Assembly (NCBI GenBank): GCA_964019695.1
Contig: OZ026530.1
Location: 27,292,108 to 27,356,107 of the forward strand
From: Loripinus fragilis
Taxonomy: Eukaryota > Mollusca > Bivalvia > Lucinida > Lucinidae
Direction of reading: 5' to 3'
Length of the DNA: 64,000 nt
Part shown: one piece after another, positions 15,201-27,200 of the stretch
Layout of the letters: each line of letters begins with the position of its first letter
Numbering within the stretch: position 1 is the first letter of the stretch
The notes under the pieces: model-generated
What the model saw: only the letters and a program-made list of their open reading frames with translations
Databases searched by the model: none
Told to the model about the DNA's origin: nothing
Position numbers and translations under genes: made by a program

Positions 15201-18200
15201 GCTGCTACAGCTTCCACTCATCTCATCAACTCGTCCAACATGTCCAACAGGACCAATACTAACTCTACTGAGTGTATTAACAAGGTTATCATTGTTGTTT
15301 CAGACTGCAGCTAGACAGGCTGCCACAGCTTCCACTCATCTCATCAACTCATCCAACATGTCCAACAGGACCAATACTAACTCTACTGACTGTATTAACA
15401 AGGTTATCATTGTTGTTTCAGACTGCAGCTAGACAGGCTGCTACAGCTTCCACTCATCTCATCAACTCGTCCAACATGTCCAACAGGACCAATACTAACT
15501 CTACTGAGTGTATTAACAAGGTTATCATTGTTGTTTCAGACTGCAGCTAGACAGGCTGCTACAGCTTCCACTCATCTCATCAACTCGTCCAACATGTCCA
15601 ACAGGACCAATACTAACTCTACTGAGTGTATTAACAAGGTTATCATTGTAGTTTCAGACTGCAGCTAGACAGGCTGCCACAGCTGCCACTCATCTCATCA
15701 ACTCGTCCAACATGTCCAACAGGACCAATACTATCTCTACTGAGTGTATTAACAAGGTTATCATTATTGTTTCAGACTGCAGCTAGACAGGCTGCCACAG
15801 CTTCCACTCATCTCATCAACTCGTCCAACATGTCCAACAGGACCAATACTAACTCTACTGAGTGTATTAACAAGGTTATCATTGTTGTTTCAGACTGCAG
15901 CTAGACAGGCTGCCACAGCTTCCACTCATCTCATCAACTCATCCAACATGTCCAACAGGACCAATACTAACTCTACTGAGTGTATTAACAAGGTTATCAT
16001 TATTGTTTCAGACTGCAGCTAGACAGGCTGCCACAGCTTCCACTCATCTCATCAACTCGTCCAACATGTCCAACAGGACCAATACTAACTCTACTGAGTG
16101 TATTAACAAGGTTATCATTGTAGTTTCAGACTGCAGCTAGACAGGCTGCCACAGCTTCCACTCATCTCATCAACTCGTCCAACATGTCCAACAGGACCAA
16201 TACTAACTCTACTGAGTGTATTAACAAGGTTATCATTGTTGTTTCAGACTGCAGCTAGACAGGCTGCCACAGCTTCCACTCATCTCATCAACTCGTCCAA
16301 CATGTCCAACAGGACCAATACTAACTCTACTGAGTGTATTAACAAGGTTATCATTGTAGTTTCAGACTGCAGCTAGACAGGCTGCCACAGCTTCCACTCA
16401 TCTCATTAACTCGTCCAACAGGACCAATACTAACTCTACTGAGTGTATTAACAAGGTTATCATTGTTGTTTCAGACTGCAGCTAGACAGGCTGCCACAGC
16501 TTCCACTCATCTCATCAACTCGTCCAACATGTCCAACAGGACCAATACTATCTCTACTGAGTGTATTAACAAGGTTATCATTGTTGTTTCAGACTGCAGC
16601 TAGACAGGCTGCCACAGCTTCCACTCATCTCATCAACTCGTCCAACATGTCCAACAGGACCAATACTAACTCTACTGAGTGTATTAACAAGGTTATCATT
16701 GTAGTTTCAGACTGCAGCTAGACAGGCTGCCACAGCTTCCACTCATCTCATCAACTCGTCCAACATGTCCAACAGGACCAATACTAACTCTACTGAGTGT
16801 ATTAACAAGGTTATCATTGTTGTTTCAGACTGCAGCTAGACAGGCTGCCACAGCTTCCACTCATCTCATCAACTCGTCCAACATGTCCAACAGGACCAAT
16901 ACTAACTCTACTGAGTGTATTAACAAGGTTATCATTATTGTTTCAGACTGCAGCTAGACAGGCTGCCACAGCTTCCACTCATCTCATCAACTCGTCCAAC
17001 ATGTCCAACAGGACCAATACTAACTCTACTGAGTGTATTAACAAGGTTATCATTGTTGTTTCAGACTGCAGCTAGACAGGCTGCTACAGCTTCTACTCAT
17101 CTCATCAACTCGTCCAACATGTCCAACAGGACCAATACTAACTCTACTGAGTGTATTAACAAGGTTATCATTGTTGTTTCAGACTGCAGCTAGACAGGCT
17201 GCTACAGCTTCCACTCATCTCATCAACTCGTCCAACATGTCCAACAGGACCAATACTAACTCTACTGAGTGTATTAACAAGGTTATCATTGTAGTTTCAG
17301 ACTGCAGCTAGACAGGCTGCCACAGCTTCCACTCATCTCATCAACTCGTCCAACATGTCCAACAGGACCAATACTAACTCTACTGAGTGTATTAACAAGG
17401 TTATCATTATTGTTTCAGACTGCAGCTAGACAGGCTGCCACAGCTTCCACTCATCTCATCAACTCGTCCAACATGTCCAACAGGACCAATACTAACTCTA
17501 CTGAGTGTATTAACAAGGTTATCATTGTTGTTTCAGACTGCAGCTAGACAGGCTGCCACAGCTTCCACTCATCTCATCAACTCATCCAACATGTCCAACA
17601 GGACCAATACTAACTCTACTGAGTGTATTAACAAGGTTATCATTGTTGTTTCAGACTGCAGCTAGACAGGCTGCCACAGCTTCCACTCATCTCATCAACT
17701 CGTCCAACATGTCCAACAGGACCAATACTAACTCTACTGAGTGTATTAACAAGGTTATCATTGTTGTTTCAGACTGCAGCTAGACAGGCTGCCACAGCTT
17801 CCACTCATCTCATCAACTCGTCCAACATGTCCAACAGGACCAATACTAACTCTACTGAGTGTATTAACAAGGTTATCATTGTTGTTTCAGACTGCAGCTA
17901 GACAGGCTGCCACAGCTTCCACTCATCTCATCAACTCGTCCAACATGTCCAACAGGACCAATACTAACTCTACTGAGTGTATAAACAAGGTTATCATTAT
18001 TGTTTCAGACTGCAGCTAGACAGGCTGCCACAGCTTCCACTCATCTCATCAACTCGTCCAACATGTCCAACAGGACCAATACTAACTCTACTGAGTGTAT
18101 TAACAAGGTTATCATTGTTGTTTCAGACTGCAGCTAGACAGGCTGCCACAGCTTCCACTCATCTCATCAACTCGTCCAACATGTCCAACAGGACCAATAC

Positions 18201-21200
18201 TAACTCTACTGAGTGTATTAACAAGGTTATCATTGTAGTTTCAGACTGCAGCTAGACAGGCTGCCACAGCTTCCACTCATCTCATTAACTCGTCCAACAG
18301 GACCAATACTAACTCTACTGAGTGTATTAACAAGGTTATCATTGTTGTTTCAGACTGCAGCTAGACAGGCTGCCACAGCTTCCACTCATCTCATCAACTC
18401 GTCCAACATGTCCAACAGGACCAATACTATCTCTACTGAGTGTATTAACAAGGTTATCATTGTTGTTTCAGACTGCAGCTAGACAGGCTGCCACAGCTTC
18501 CACTCATCTCATCAACTCGTCCAACATGTCCAACAGGACCAATACTAACTCTACTGAGTGTATTAACAAGGTTATCATTGTAGTTTCAGACTGCAGCTAG
18601 ACAGGCTGCCACAGCTTCCACTCATCTCATCAACTCGTCCAACATGTCCAACAGGACCAATACTAACTCTACTGAGTGTATTAACAAGGTTATCATTGTT
18701 GTTTCAGACTGCAGCTAGACAGGCTGCCACAGCTTCCACTCATCTCATCAACTCGTCCAACATGTCCAACAGGACCAATACTAACTCTACTGAGTGTATT
18801 AACAAGGTTATCATTATTGTTTCAGACTGCAGCTAGACAGGCTGCCACAGCTTCCACTCATCTCATCAACTCGTCCAACATGTCCAACAGGACCAATACT
18901 AACTCTACTGAGTGTATTAACAAGGTTATCATTGTTGTTTCAGACTGCAGCTAGACAGGCTGCTACAGCTTCTACTCATCTCATCAACTCGTCCAACATG
19001 TCCAACAGGACCAATACTAACTCTACTGAGTGTATTAACAAGGTTATCATTGTTGTTTCAGACTGCAGCTAGACAGGCTGCTACAGCTTCCACTCATCTC
19101 ATCAACTCGTCCAACATGTCCAACAGGACCAATACTAACTCTACTGAGTGTATTAACAAGGTTATCATTGTAGTTTCAGACTGCAGCTAGACAGGCTGCC
19201 ACAGCTTCCACTCATCTCATCAACTCGTCCAACATGTCCAACAGGACCAATACTAACTCTACTGAGTGTATTAACAAGGTTATCATTATTGTTTCAGACT
19301 GCAGCTAGACAGGCTGCCACAGCTTCCACTCATCTCATCAACTCGTCCAACATGTCCAACAGGACCAATACTAACTCTACTGAGTGTATTAACAAGGTTA
19401 TCATTGTTGTTTCAGACTGCAGCTAGACAGGCTGCCACAGCTTCCACTCATCTCATCAACTCATCCAACATGTCCAACAGGACCAATACTAACTCTACTG
19501 AGTGTATTAACAAGGTTATCATTGTTGTTTCAGACTGCAGCTAGACAGGCTGCCACAGCTTCCACTCATCTCATCAACTCGTCCAACATGTCCAACAGGA
19601 CCAATACTAACTCTACTGAGTGTATTAACAAGGTTATCATTGTTGTTTCAGACTGCAGCTAGACAGGCTGCCACAGCTTCCACTCATCTCATCAACTCGT
19701 CCAACATGTCCAACAGGACCAATACTAACTCTACTGAGTGTATTAACAAGGTTATCATTGTTGTTTCAGACTGCAGCTAGACAGGCTGCCACAGCTTCCA
19801 CTCATCTCATCAACTCGTCCAACATGTCCAACAGGACCAATACTAACTCTACTGAGTGTATAAACAAGGTTATCATTATTGTTTCAGACTGCAGCTAGAC
19901 AGGCTGCCACAGCTTCCACTCATCTCATCAACTCGTCCAACATGTCCAACAGGACCAATACTAACTCTACTGAGTGTATTAACAAGGTTATCATTGTTGT
20001 TTCAGACTGCAGCTAGACAGGCTGCCACAGCTTCCACTCATCTCATCAACTCGTCCAACATGTCCAACAGGACCAATACTAACTCTACTGAGTGTATTAA
20101 CAAGGTTATCATTGTTGTTTCAGACTGCAGCTAGACAGGCTGCCACAGCTTCCACTCATCTCATCAACTCGTCCAACATGTCCAACAGGACCAATACTAA
20201 CTCTACTGAGTGTATTAACAAGGTTATCATTATTGTTTCAGACTGCAGCTAGACAGGCTGCCACAGCTTCCACTCATCTCATTAACTCGTCCAACATGTC
20301 CAACAGGACCAATACTAACTCTACTGAGTGTATTAACAAGGTTATCATTATTGTTTCAGACTGCAGCTAGACAGGCTGCCACAGCTTCCACTCATCTCAT
20401 CAACTCGTCCAACATGTCCAACAGGACCAATACTAACTCTACTGAGTGTATTAACAAGGTTATCATTGTTGTTTCAGACTGCAGCTAGACAGGCTGCCAC
20501 AGCTTCCACTCATCTCATCAACTCGTCCAACATGTCCAACAGGACCAATACTAACTCTACTGAGTGTATTAACAAGGTTATCATTATTGTTTCAGACTGC
20601 AGCTAGACAGGCTGCCACAGCTTCCACTCATCTCATTAACTCGTCCAACATGTCCAACAGGACCAATACTAACTCTACTGAGTGTATTAACAAGGTTATC
20701 ATTATTGTTTCAGACTGCAGCTAGACAGGCTGCCACAGCTTCCACTCATCTCATTAACTCGTCCAACAGGACCAATACTAACTCTACTGAGTGTATTAAC
20801 AAGGTTATCATTGTTGTTTCAGACTGCAGCTAGACAGGCTGCTACAGCTTCCACTCATCTCATCAACTCGTCCAACATGTCCAACAGGACCAATACTAAC
20901 TCTACTGAGTGTATTAACAAGGTTATCATTGTTGTTTCAGACTGCAGCTAGACAGGCTGCCACAGCTTCCACTCATCTCATCAACTCGTCCAACATGTCC
21001 AACAGGACCAATACTAACTCTACTGAGTGTATTAACAAGGTTATCATTATTGTTTCAGACTGCAGCTAGACAGGCTGCCACAGCTTCCACTCATCTCATC
21101 AACTTGTCCAACATGTCCAACAGGACCAATACTAACTCTACTGAGTGTATTAACAAGGTTATCATTGTTGTTTCAGACTGCAGCTAGACAGGCTGCTACA

Positions 21201-24200
21201 GCTTCCACTCATCTCATCAACTCGTCCAACATGTCCAACAGGACCAATACTAACTCTACTGAGTGTATTAACAAGGTTATCATTGTTGTTTCAGACTGCA
21301 GCTAGACAGGCTGCTACAGCTTCCACTCATCTCATCAACTCGTCCAACATGTCCAACAGGACCAATACTAACTCTACTGAGTGTATTAACAAGGTTATCA
21401 TTGTAGTTTCAGACTGCAGCTAGACAGGCTGCTACAGCTTCCACTCATCTCATCAACTCGTCCAACATGTCCAACAGGACCAATACTGACTCTACTGAGT
21501 GTATTAACAAGGTTATCATTGTTGTTTCAGACTGCAGCTAGACAGGCTGCTACAGCTTCCACTCATCTCATCAACTCGTCCAACATGTCCAACAGGACCA
21601 ATACTAACTCTACTGAGTGTATTAACAAGGTTATCATTGTTGTTTCAGACTGCAGCTAGACAGGCTGCCACAGCTTCCACTCATCTCATCAACTCGTCCA
21701 ACATGTCCAACAGGACCAATACTAACTCTACTGAGTGTATTAACAAGGTTATCATTGTTGTTTCAGACTGCAGCTAGACAGGCTGCCACAGCTTCCACTC
21801 ATCTCATCAACTCATCCAACATGTCCAACAGGACCAATACTAACTCTACTGAGTGTATTAACAAGGTTATCATTATTGTTTCAGACTGCAGCTAGACAGG
21901 CTGCTACAGCTTCCACTCATCTCATCAACTCGTCCAACATGTCCAACAGGACCAATACTAACTCTACTGAGTGTATTAACAAGGTTATCATTGTTGTTTC
22001 AGACTGCAGCTAGACAGGCTGCCACAGCTTCCACTCATCTCATCAACTCGTCCAACATGTCCAACAGGACCAATACTAACTCTACTGAGTGTATTAACAA
22101 GGTTATCATTGTTGTTTCAGACTGCAGCTAGACAGGCTGCCACAGCTTCCACTCATCTCATCAACTCGTCCAACATGTCCAACAGGACCAATACTATCTC
22201 TACTGAGTGTATTAACAAGGTTATCATTATTGTTTCAGACTGCAGCTAGACAGGCTGCCACAGCTTCCACTCATCTCATCAACTTGTCCAACATGTCCAA
22301 CAGGACCAATACTAACTCTACTGAGTGTATTAACAAGGTTATCATTATTGTTTCAGACTGCAGCTAGACAGGCTGCCACAGCTTCCACTCATCTCATCAA
22401 CTCGTCCAACATGTCCAACAGGACCAATACTAACTCTACTGAGTGTATTAACAAGGTTATCATTGTTGTTTCAGACTGCAGCTAGACAGGCTGCCACAGC
22501 TTCCACTCATCTCATCAACTCGTCCAACATGTCCAACAGGACCAATACTAACTCTACTGAGTGTATTAACAAGGTTATCATTGTAGTTTCAGACTGCAGC
22601 TAGACAGGCTGCTACAGCTTCCACTCATCTCATCAACTCGTCCAACATGTCCAACAGGACCAATACTAACTCTACTGAGTGTATTAACAAGGTTATCATT
22701 GTTGTTTCAGACTGCAGCTAGACAGGCTGCCACAGCTTCCACTCATCTCATCAACTCGTCCAACATGTCCAACAGGACCAATACTAACTCTACTGAGTGT
22801 ATTAACAAGGTTATCATTGTTGTTTCAGACTGCAGCTAGACAGGCTGCCACAGCTTCCACTCATCTCATCAACTCGTCCAACATGTCCAACAGGACCAAT
22901 ACTATCTCTACTGAGTGTATTAACAAGGTTATCATTGTTGTTTCAGACTGCAGCTAGACAGGCTGCCACAGCTTCCACTCATCTCATCAACTCGTCCAAC
23001 ATGTCCAACAGGACCAATACTGACTCTACTGAGTGTATTAACAAGGTTATCATTATTGTTTCAGACTGCAGCTAGACAGGCTGCCACAGCTTCCACTCAT
23101 CTCATCAACTCGTCCAACATGTCCAACAGGACCAATACTAACTCTACTGAGTGTATTAACAAGGTAATCATTGTAGTTTCAGACTGCAGCTAGACAGGCT
23201 GCCACAGCTTCCACTCATCTCATCAACTCGTCCAACATGTCCAACAGGACCAATACTAACTCTACTGAGTGTATTAACAAGGTTATCATTGTTGTTTCAG
23301 ACTGCAGCTAGACAGGCTGCCACAGCTTCCACTCATCTCATCAACTCGTCCAACATGTCCAACAGGACCAATACTAACTCTACTGAGTGTATTAACAAGG
23401 TTATCATTATTGTTTCAGACTGCAGCTAGACAGGCTGCCACAGCTTCCACTCATCTCATCAACTCGTCCAACATGTCCAACAGGACCAATACTAACTCTA
23501 CTGAGTGTATTAACAAGGTTATCATTATTGTTTCAGACTGCAGCTAGACAGGCTGCCACAGCTTCCACTCATCTCATTAACTCGTCCAACATGTCCAACA
23601 GGACCAATACTAACTCTACTGAGTGTATTAACAAGGTTATCATTGTTGTTTCAGACTGCAGCTAGACAGGCTGCCACAGCTTCCACTCATCTCATCAACT
23701 CTTCCAACATGTCCAACAGGACCAATACTAACTCTACTGAGTGTATTAACAAGGTTATCATTGTAGTTTCAGACTGCAGCTAGACAGGCTGCCACAGCTT
23801 CCACTCATCTCATCAACTCGTCAAACATGTCCAACAGGACCAATACTAACTCTACTGAGTGTATTAACAAGGTTATCATTGTTGTTTCAGACTGCAGCTA
23901 GACAGGCTGCCACAGCTTCCACTCATCTCATCAACTCGTCCAACAGGACCAATACTAACTCTACTGAGTGTATTAACAAGGTTATCATTGTTGTTTCAGA
24001 CTGCAGCTAGACAGGCTGCCACAGCTTCCACTCATCTCATCAACTCGTCCAACATGTCCAACAGGACCAATACTAACTCTACTGAGTGTATTAACAAGGT
24101 TATCATTGTAGTTTCAGACTGCAGCTAGACAGGCTGCCACAGCTTCCACCCATCTCATCAACTTGTCCAACATGTCCAACAGGACCAATACTATCTCTAC

Positions 24201-27200
24201 TGAGTGTATTAACAAGGTTATCATTATTGTTTCAGACTGCAGCTAGACAGGCTGCTACAGCTTCCACTCATCTCATCAACTCATCCAACATGTCCAACAG
24301 GACCAATACTAACTCTACTGAGTGTATTAACAAGGTTATCATTGTAGTTTCAGACTGCAGCTAGACAGGCTGCCACAGCTTCCACTCATCTCATCAACTC
24401 GTCCAACATGTCCAACAGGACCAATACTAACTCTACTGAGTGTATTAACAAGGTTATCATTATTGTTTCAGACTGCAGCTAGACAGGCTGCCACAGCTTC
24501 CACTCATCTCATTAACTCGTCCAGCATGTCCAACAGGACCAATACTAACTCTACTGAGTGTATTAACAAGGTTATCATTGTTGTTTCAGACTGCAGCTAG
24601 ACAGGCTGCCACAGCTTCCACTCATCTCATTAACTCGTCCAACATGTCCAACAGGACCAATACTAACTCTACTGAGTGTATTAACAAGGTTATCATTATT
24701 GTTTCAGACTGCAGCTAGACAGGCTGCCACAGCTTCCACTCATCTCATCAACTCGTCCAACATGTCCAACAGGACCAATACTAACTCTACTGAGTGTATT
24801 AACAAGGTTATCATTGTAGTTTCAGACTGCAGCTAGACAGGCTGCCACAGCTTCCACTCATCTCATCAACTCGTCCAACATGTCCAACAGGACCAATACT
24901 AACTCTACTGAGTGTATTAACAAGGTTATCATTGTTGTTTCAGACTGCAGCTAGACAGGCTGCTACAGCTTCCACTCATCTCATCAACTCGTCCAACAGG
25001 ACCAATACTAACTCTACTGAGTGTATTAACAAGGTTATCATTGTAGTTTCAGACTGCAGCTAGACAGGCTGCCACAGCTTCCACTCATCTCATCAACTCG
25101 TCCAACATGTCCAACAGGACCAATACTAACTCTACTGAGTGTATTAACAAGGTTATCATTGTTGTTTCAGACTGCAGCTAGACAGGCTGCCACAGCTTCC
25201 ACTCATCTCATTAACTCGTCCAACATGTCCAACAGGACCAATACTAACTCTACTGAGTGTATTAACAAGGTTATCATTATTGTTTCAGACTGCAGCTAGA
25301 CAGGCTGCCACAGCTTCCACTCATCTCATCAACTGGTCCAACATGTCCAACAGGACCAATACTAACTCTACTGAGTGTATTAACAAGGTTATCATTGTAG
25401 TTTCAGACTGCAGCTAGACAGGCTGCCACAGCTTCCACTCATCTCATCAACTCGTCCAACATGTCCAACAGGACCAATACTATCTCTACTGAGTGTATTA
25501 ACAAGGTTATCATTGTTGTTTCAGACTGCAGCTAGACAGGCTGCCACAGCTTCCACTCATCTCATCAACTCGTCCAACATGTCCAACAGGACCAATACTA
25601 ACTCTACTGAGTGTATTAACAAGGTTATCATTATTGTTTCAGACTGCAGCTAGACAGGCTGCCACAGCTTCCACTCATCTCATCAACTCGTCCAACAGGA
25701 CCAATACTAACTCTACTGAGTGTATTAACAAGGTTATCATTATTGTTTCAGACTGCAGCTAGACAGGCTGCCACAGCTTCCACTCATCTCATCAACTCGT
25801 CCAACATGTCCAACAGGACCAATACTAACTCTACTGAGTGTATTAACAAGGTTATCATTATTGTTTCAGACTGCAGCTAGACAGGCTGCCACAGCTTCCA
25901 CTCATCTCATCAACTCGTCCAACATGTCCAACAGGACCAATACTAACTCTACATCACAGCATGAGCTAGAGATGCAGTGTAAGACGGTCAACGAACAGCT
26001 GCCGTCACTCGTACAAGGTTTCCGTGGTGTATCACATAATCCTGATAGTGCAAGAGCTCAGCTTACTCTACTCAAGGCCTGCCAGGAGTTTGTACAGGTA
26101 GAAAATTCTTAGATCTCGGTTTAGACATTTCACCCCCTAATTTTCTGAGGTAAACTCTTCCACTTTAAATCATAGTTGAGTCCACTGTGTTTGTTTGTTT
26201 GTTTGATTTGATTCTTTATGTCCCATCAACAATCTTTCAGTTATATTGGAACGGGTCTTCCTGGGTTGAACCAGTACTAAACTAGGACAAATGTGTCTTG
26301 CTCAAGGACCGCAACGCAGTGACGTCGGTGAGGCTCGAACTCTCGGCCCTTCGGTCTCGAGTCAAGCACTCTACCACTGAGCCACTGCGGTCCCTACCAC
26401 CGAGCCACTGCGGTCCCTGAGTCCACTGTGTTTAAAGGAGTCCTATACAAATCCTGAAAAATGGAGATTGAGAAAAAAGCAAAATGAGTAAGCCAACAGT
26501 GTAGATCCAGATGAGATGGCTCATACAAGCCATCTCAACTGGATCTACACTGTTTGTCCAGACCTTTTTTCAGGTCTGTAGTGTTGAAAGGGTTAGGGTC
26601 AGCACCATTAAATGGGAGCGCAGTGGCTCAGTGGTAGAGTGCTTGACTCGAGACCGAAGGGTAGCGGGTTCGAGCCTTACCGGAGTCACTGCGTTGTGGT
26701 CCTTGAGCAAGACACATTTATCCTAGCTTAGTACTGGTTAAACCCAGGAAGAACCGTCCCGCATAACTGAAAGATTGTTGAGTGGACGTAAAGAATCAAA
26801 TCAAACAAACAAACAAAAGCACCATTAAATGCAATCATTAAATGCACTCATTTACAAAAGAAGTAAAACTTTATATTAAATTTATTATTATACATGAAAA
26901 TTGACCATGTGATTTATCCTAATCATTCGAGAGACATGATTAAAGTTGGTGATATTTTGTGACATTACTATTTGGCAAAATTTGGAATACACTGATAAAG
27001 CCTTTGATTTGTTATGATCACTGTGTGTCTGAGATGCTTTTCTATAGGCTTACTTGCAAAACTGTCTCAAAAGACTTTGACTTACCTCAAGTAAATGAAT
27101 TTCTTTAAAATATTCACTCTCCATTGAGCTTAACCCCATCAAAAAATGTCCAGGGAAAAAGAAACCTCCATGATTTAAATATCTCCTCCTTATGTAAACC

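Noticed and set aside
13072..20134. Open frames of 81-92 codons inside the array (13072-13317, 17977-18255, 19856-20134)
   Set aside because: They read across unit borders in shifted frames and use intron sequence; they exist only because one point change creates an ATG or removes a stop. No evidence of separate proteins.
5936..25869. CRISPR-like regular repeat array
   Set aside because: Units are head-to-tail with no unique spacers, and the unit equals a talin intron-exon junction in an animal gene.
26615..26690. tRNA gene
   Set aside because: A- and B-box-like sequences are present, but the acceptor stem does not pair well, and the body, A-rich tail and target duplications show it is a SINE. 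The same holds for 991-1070, 26340-26417 and 60658-60735.
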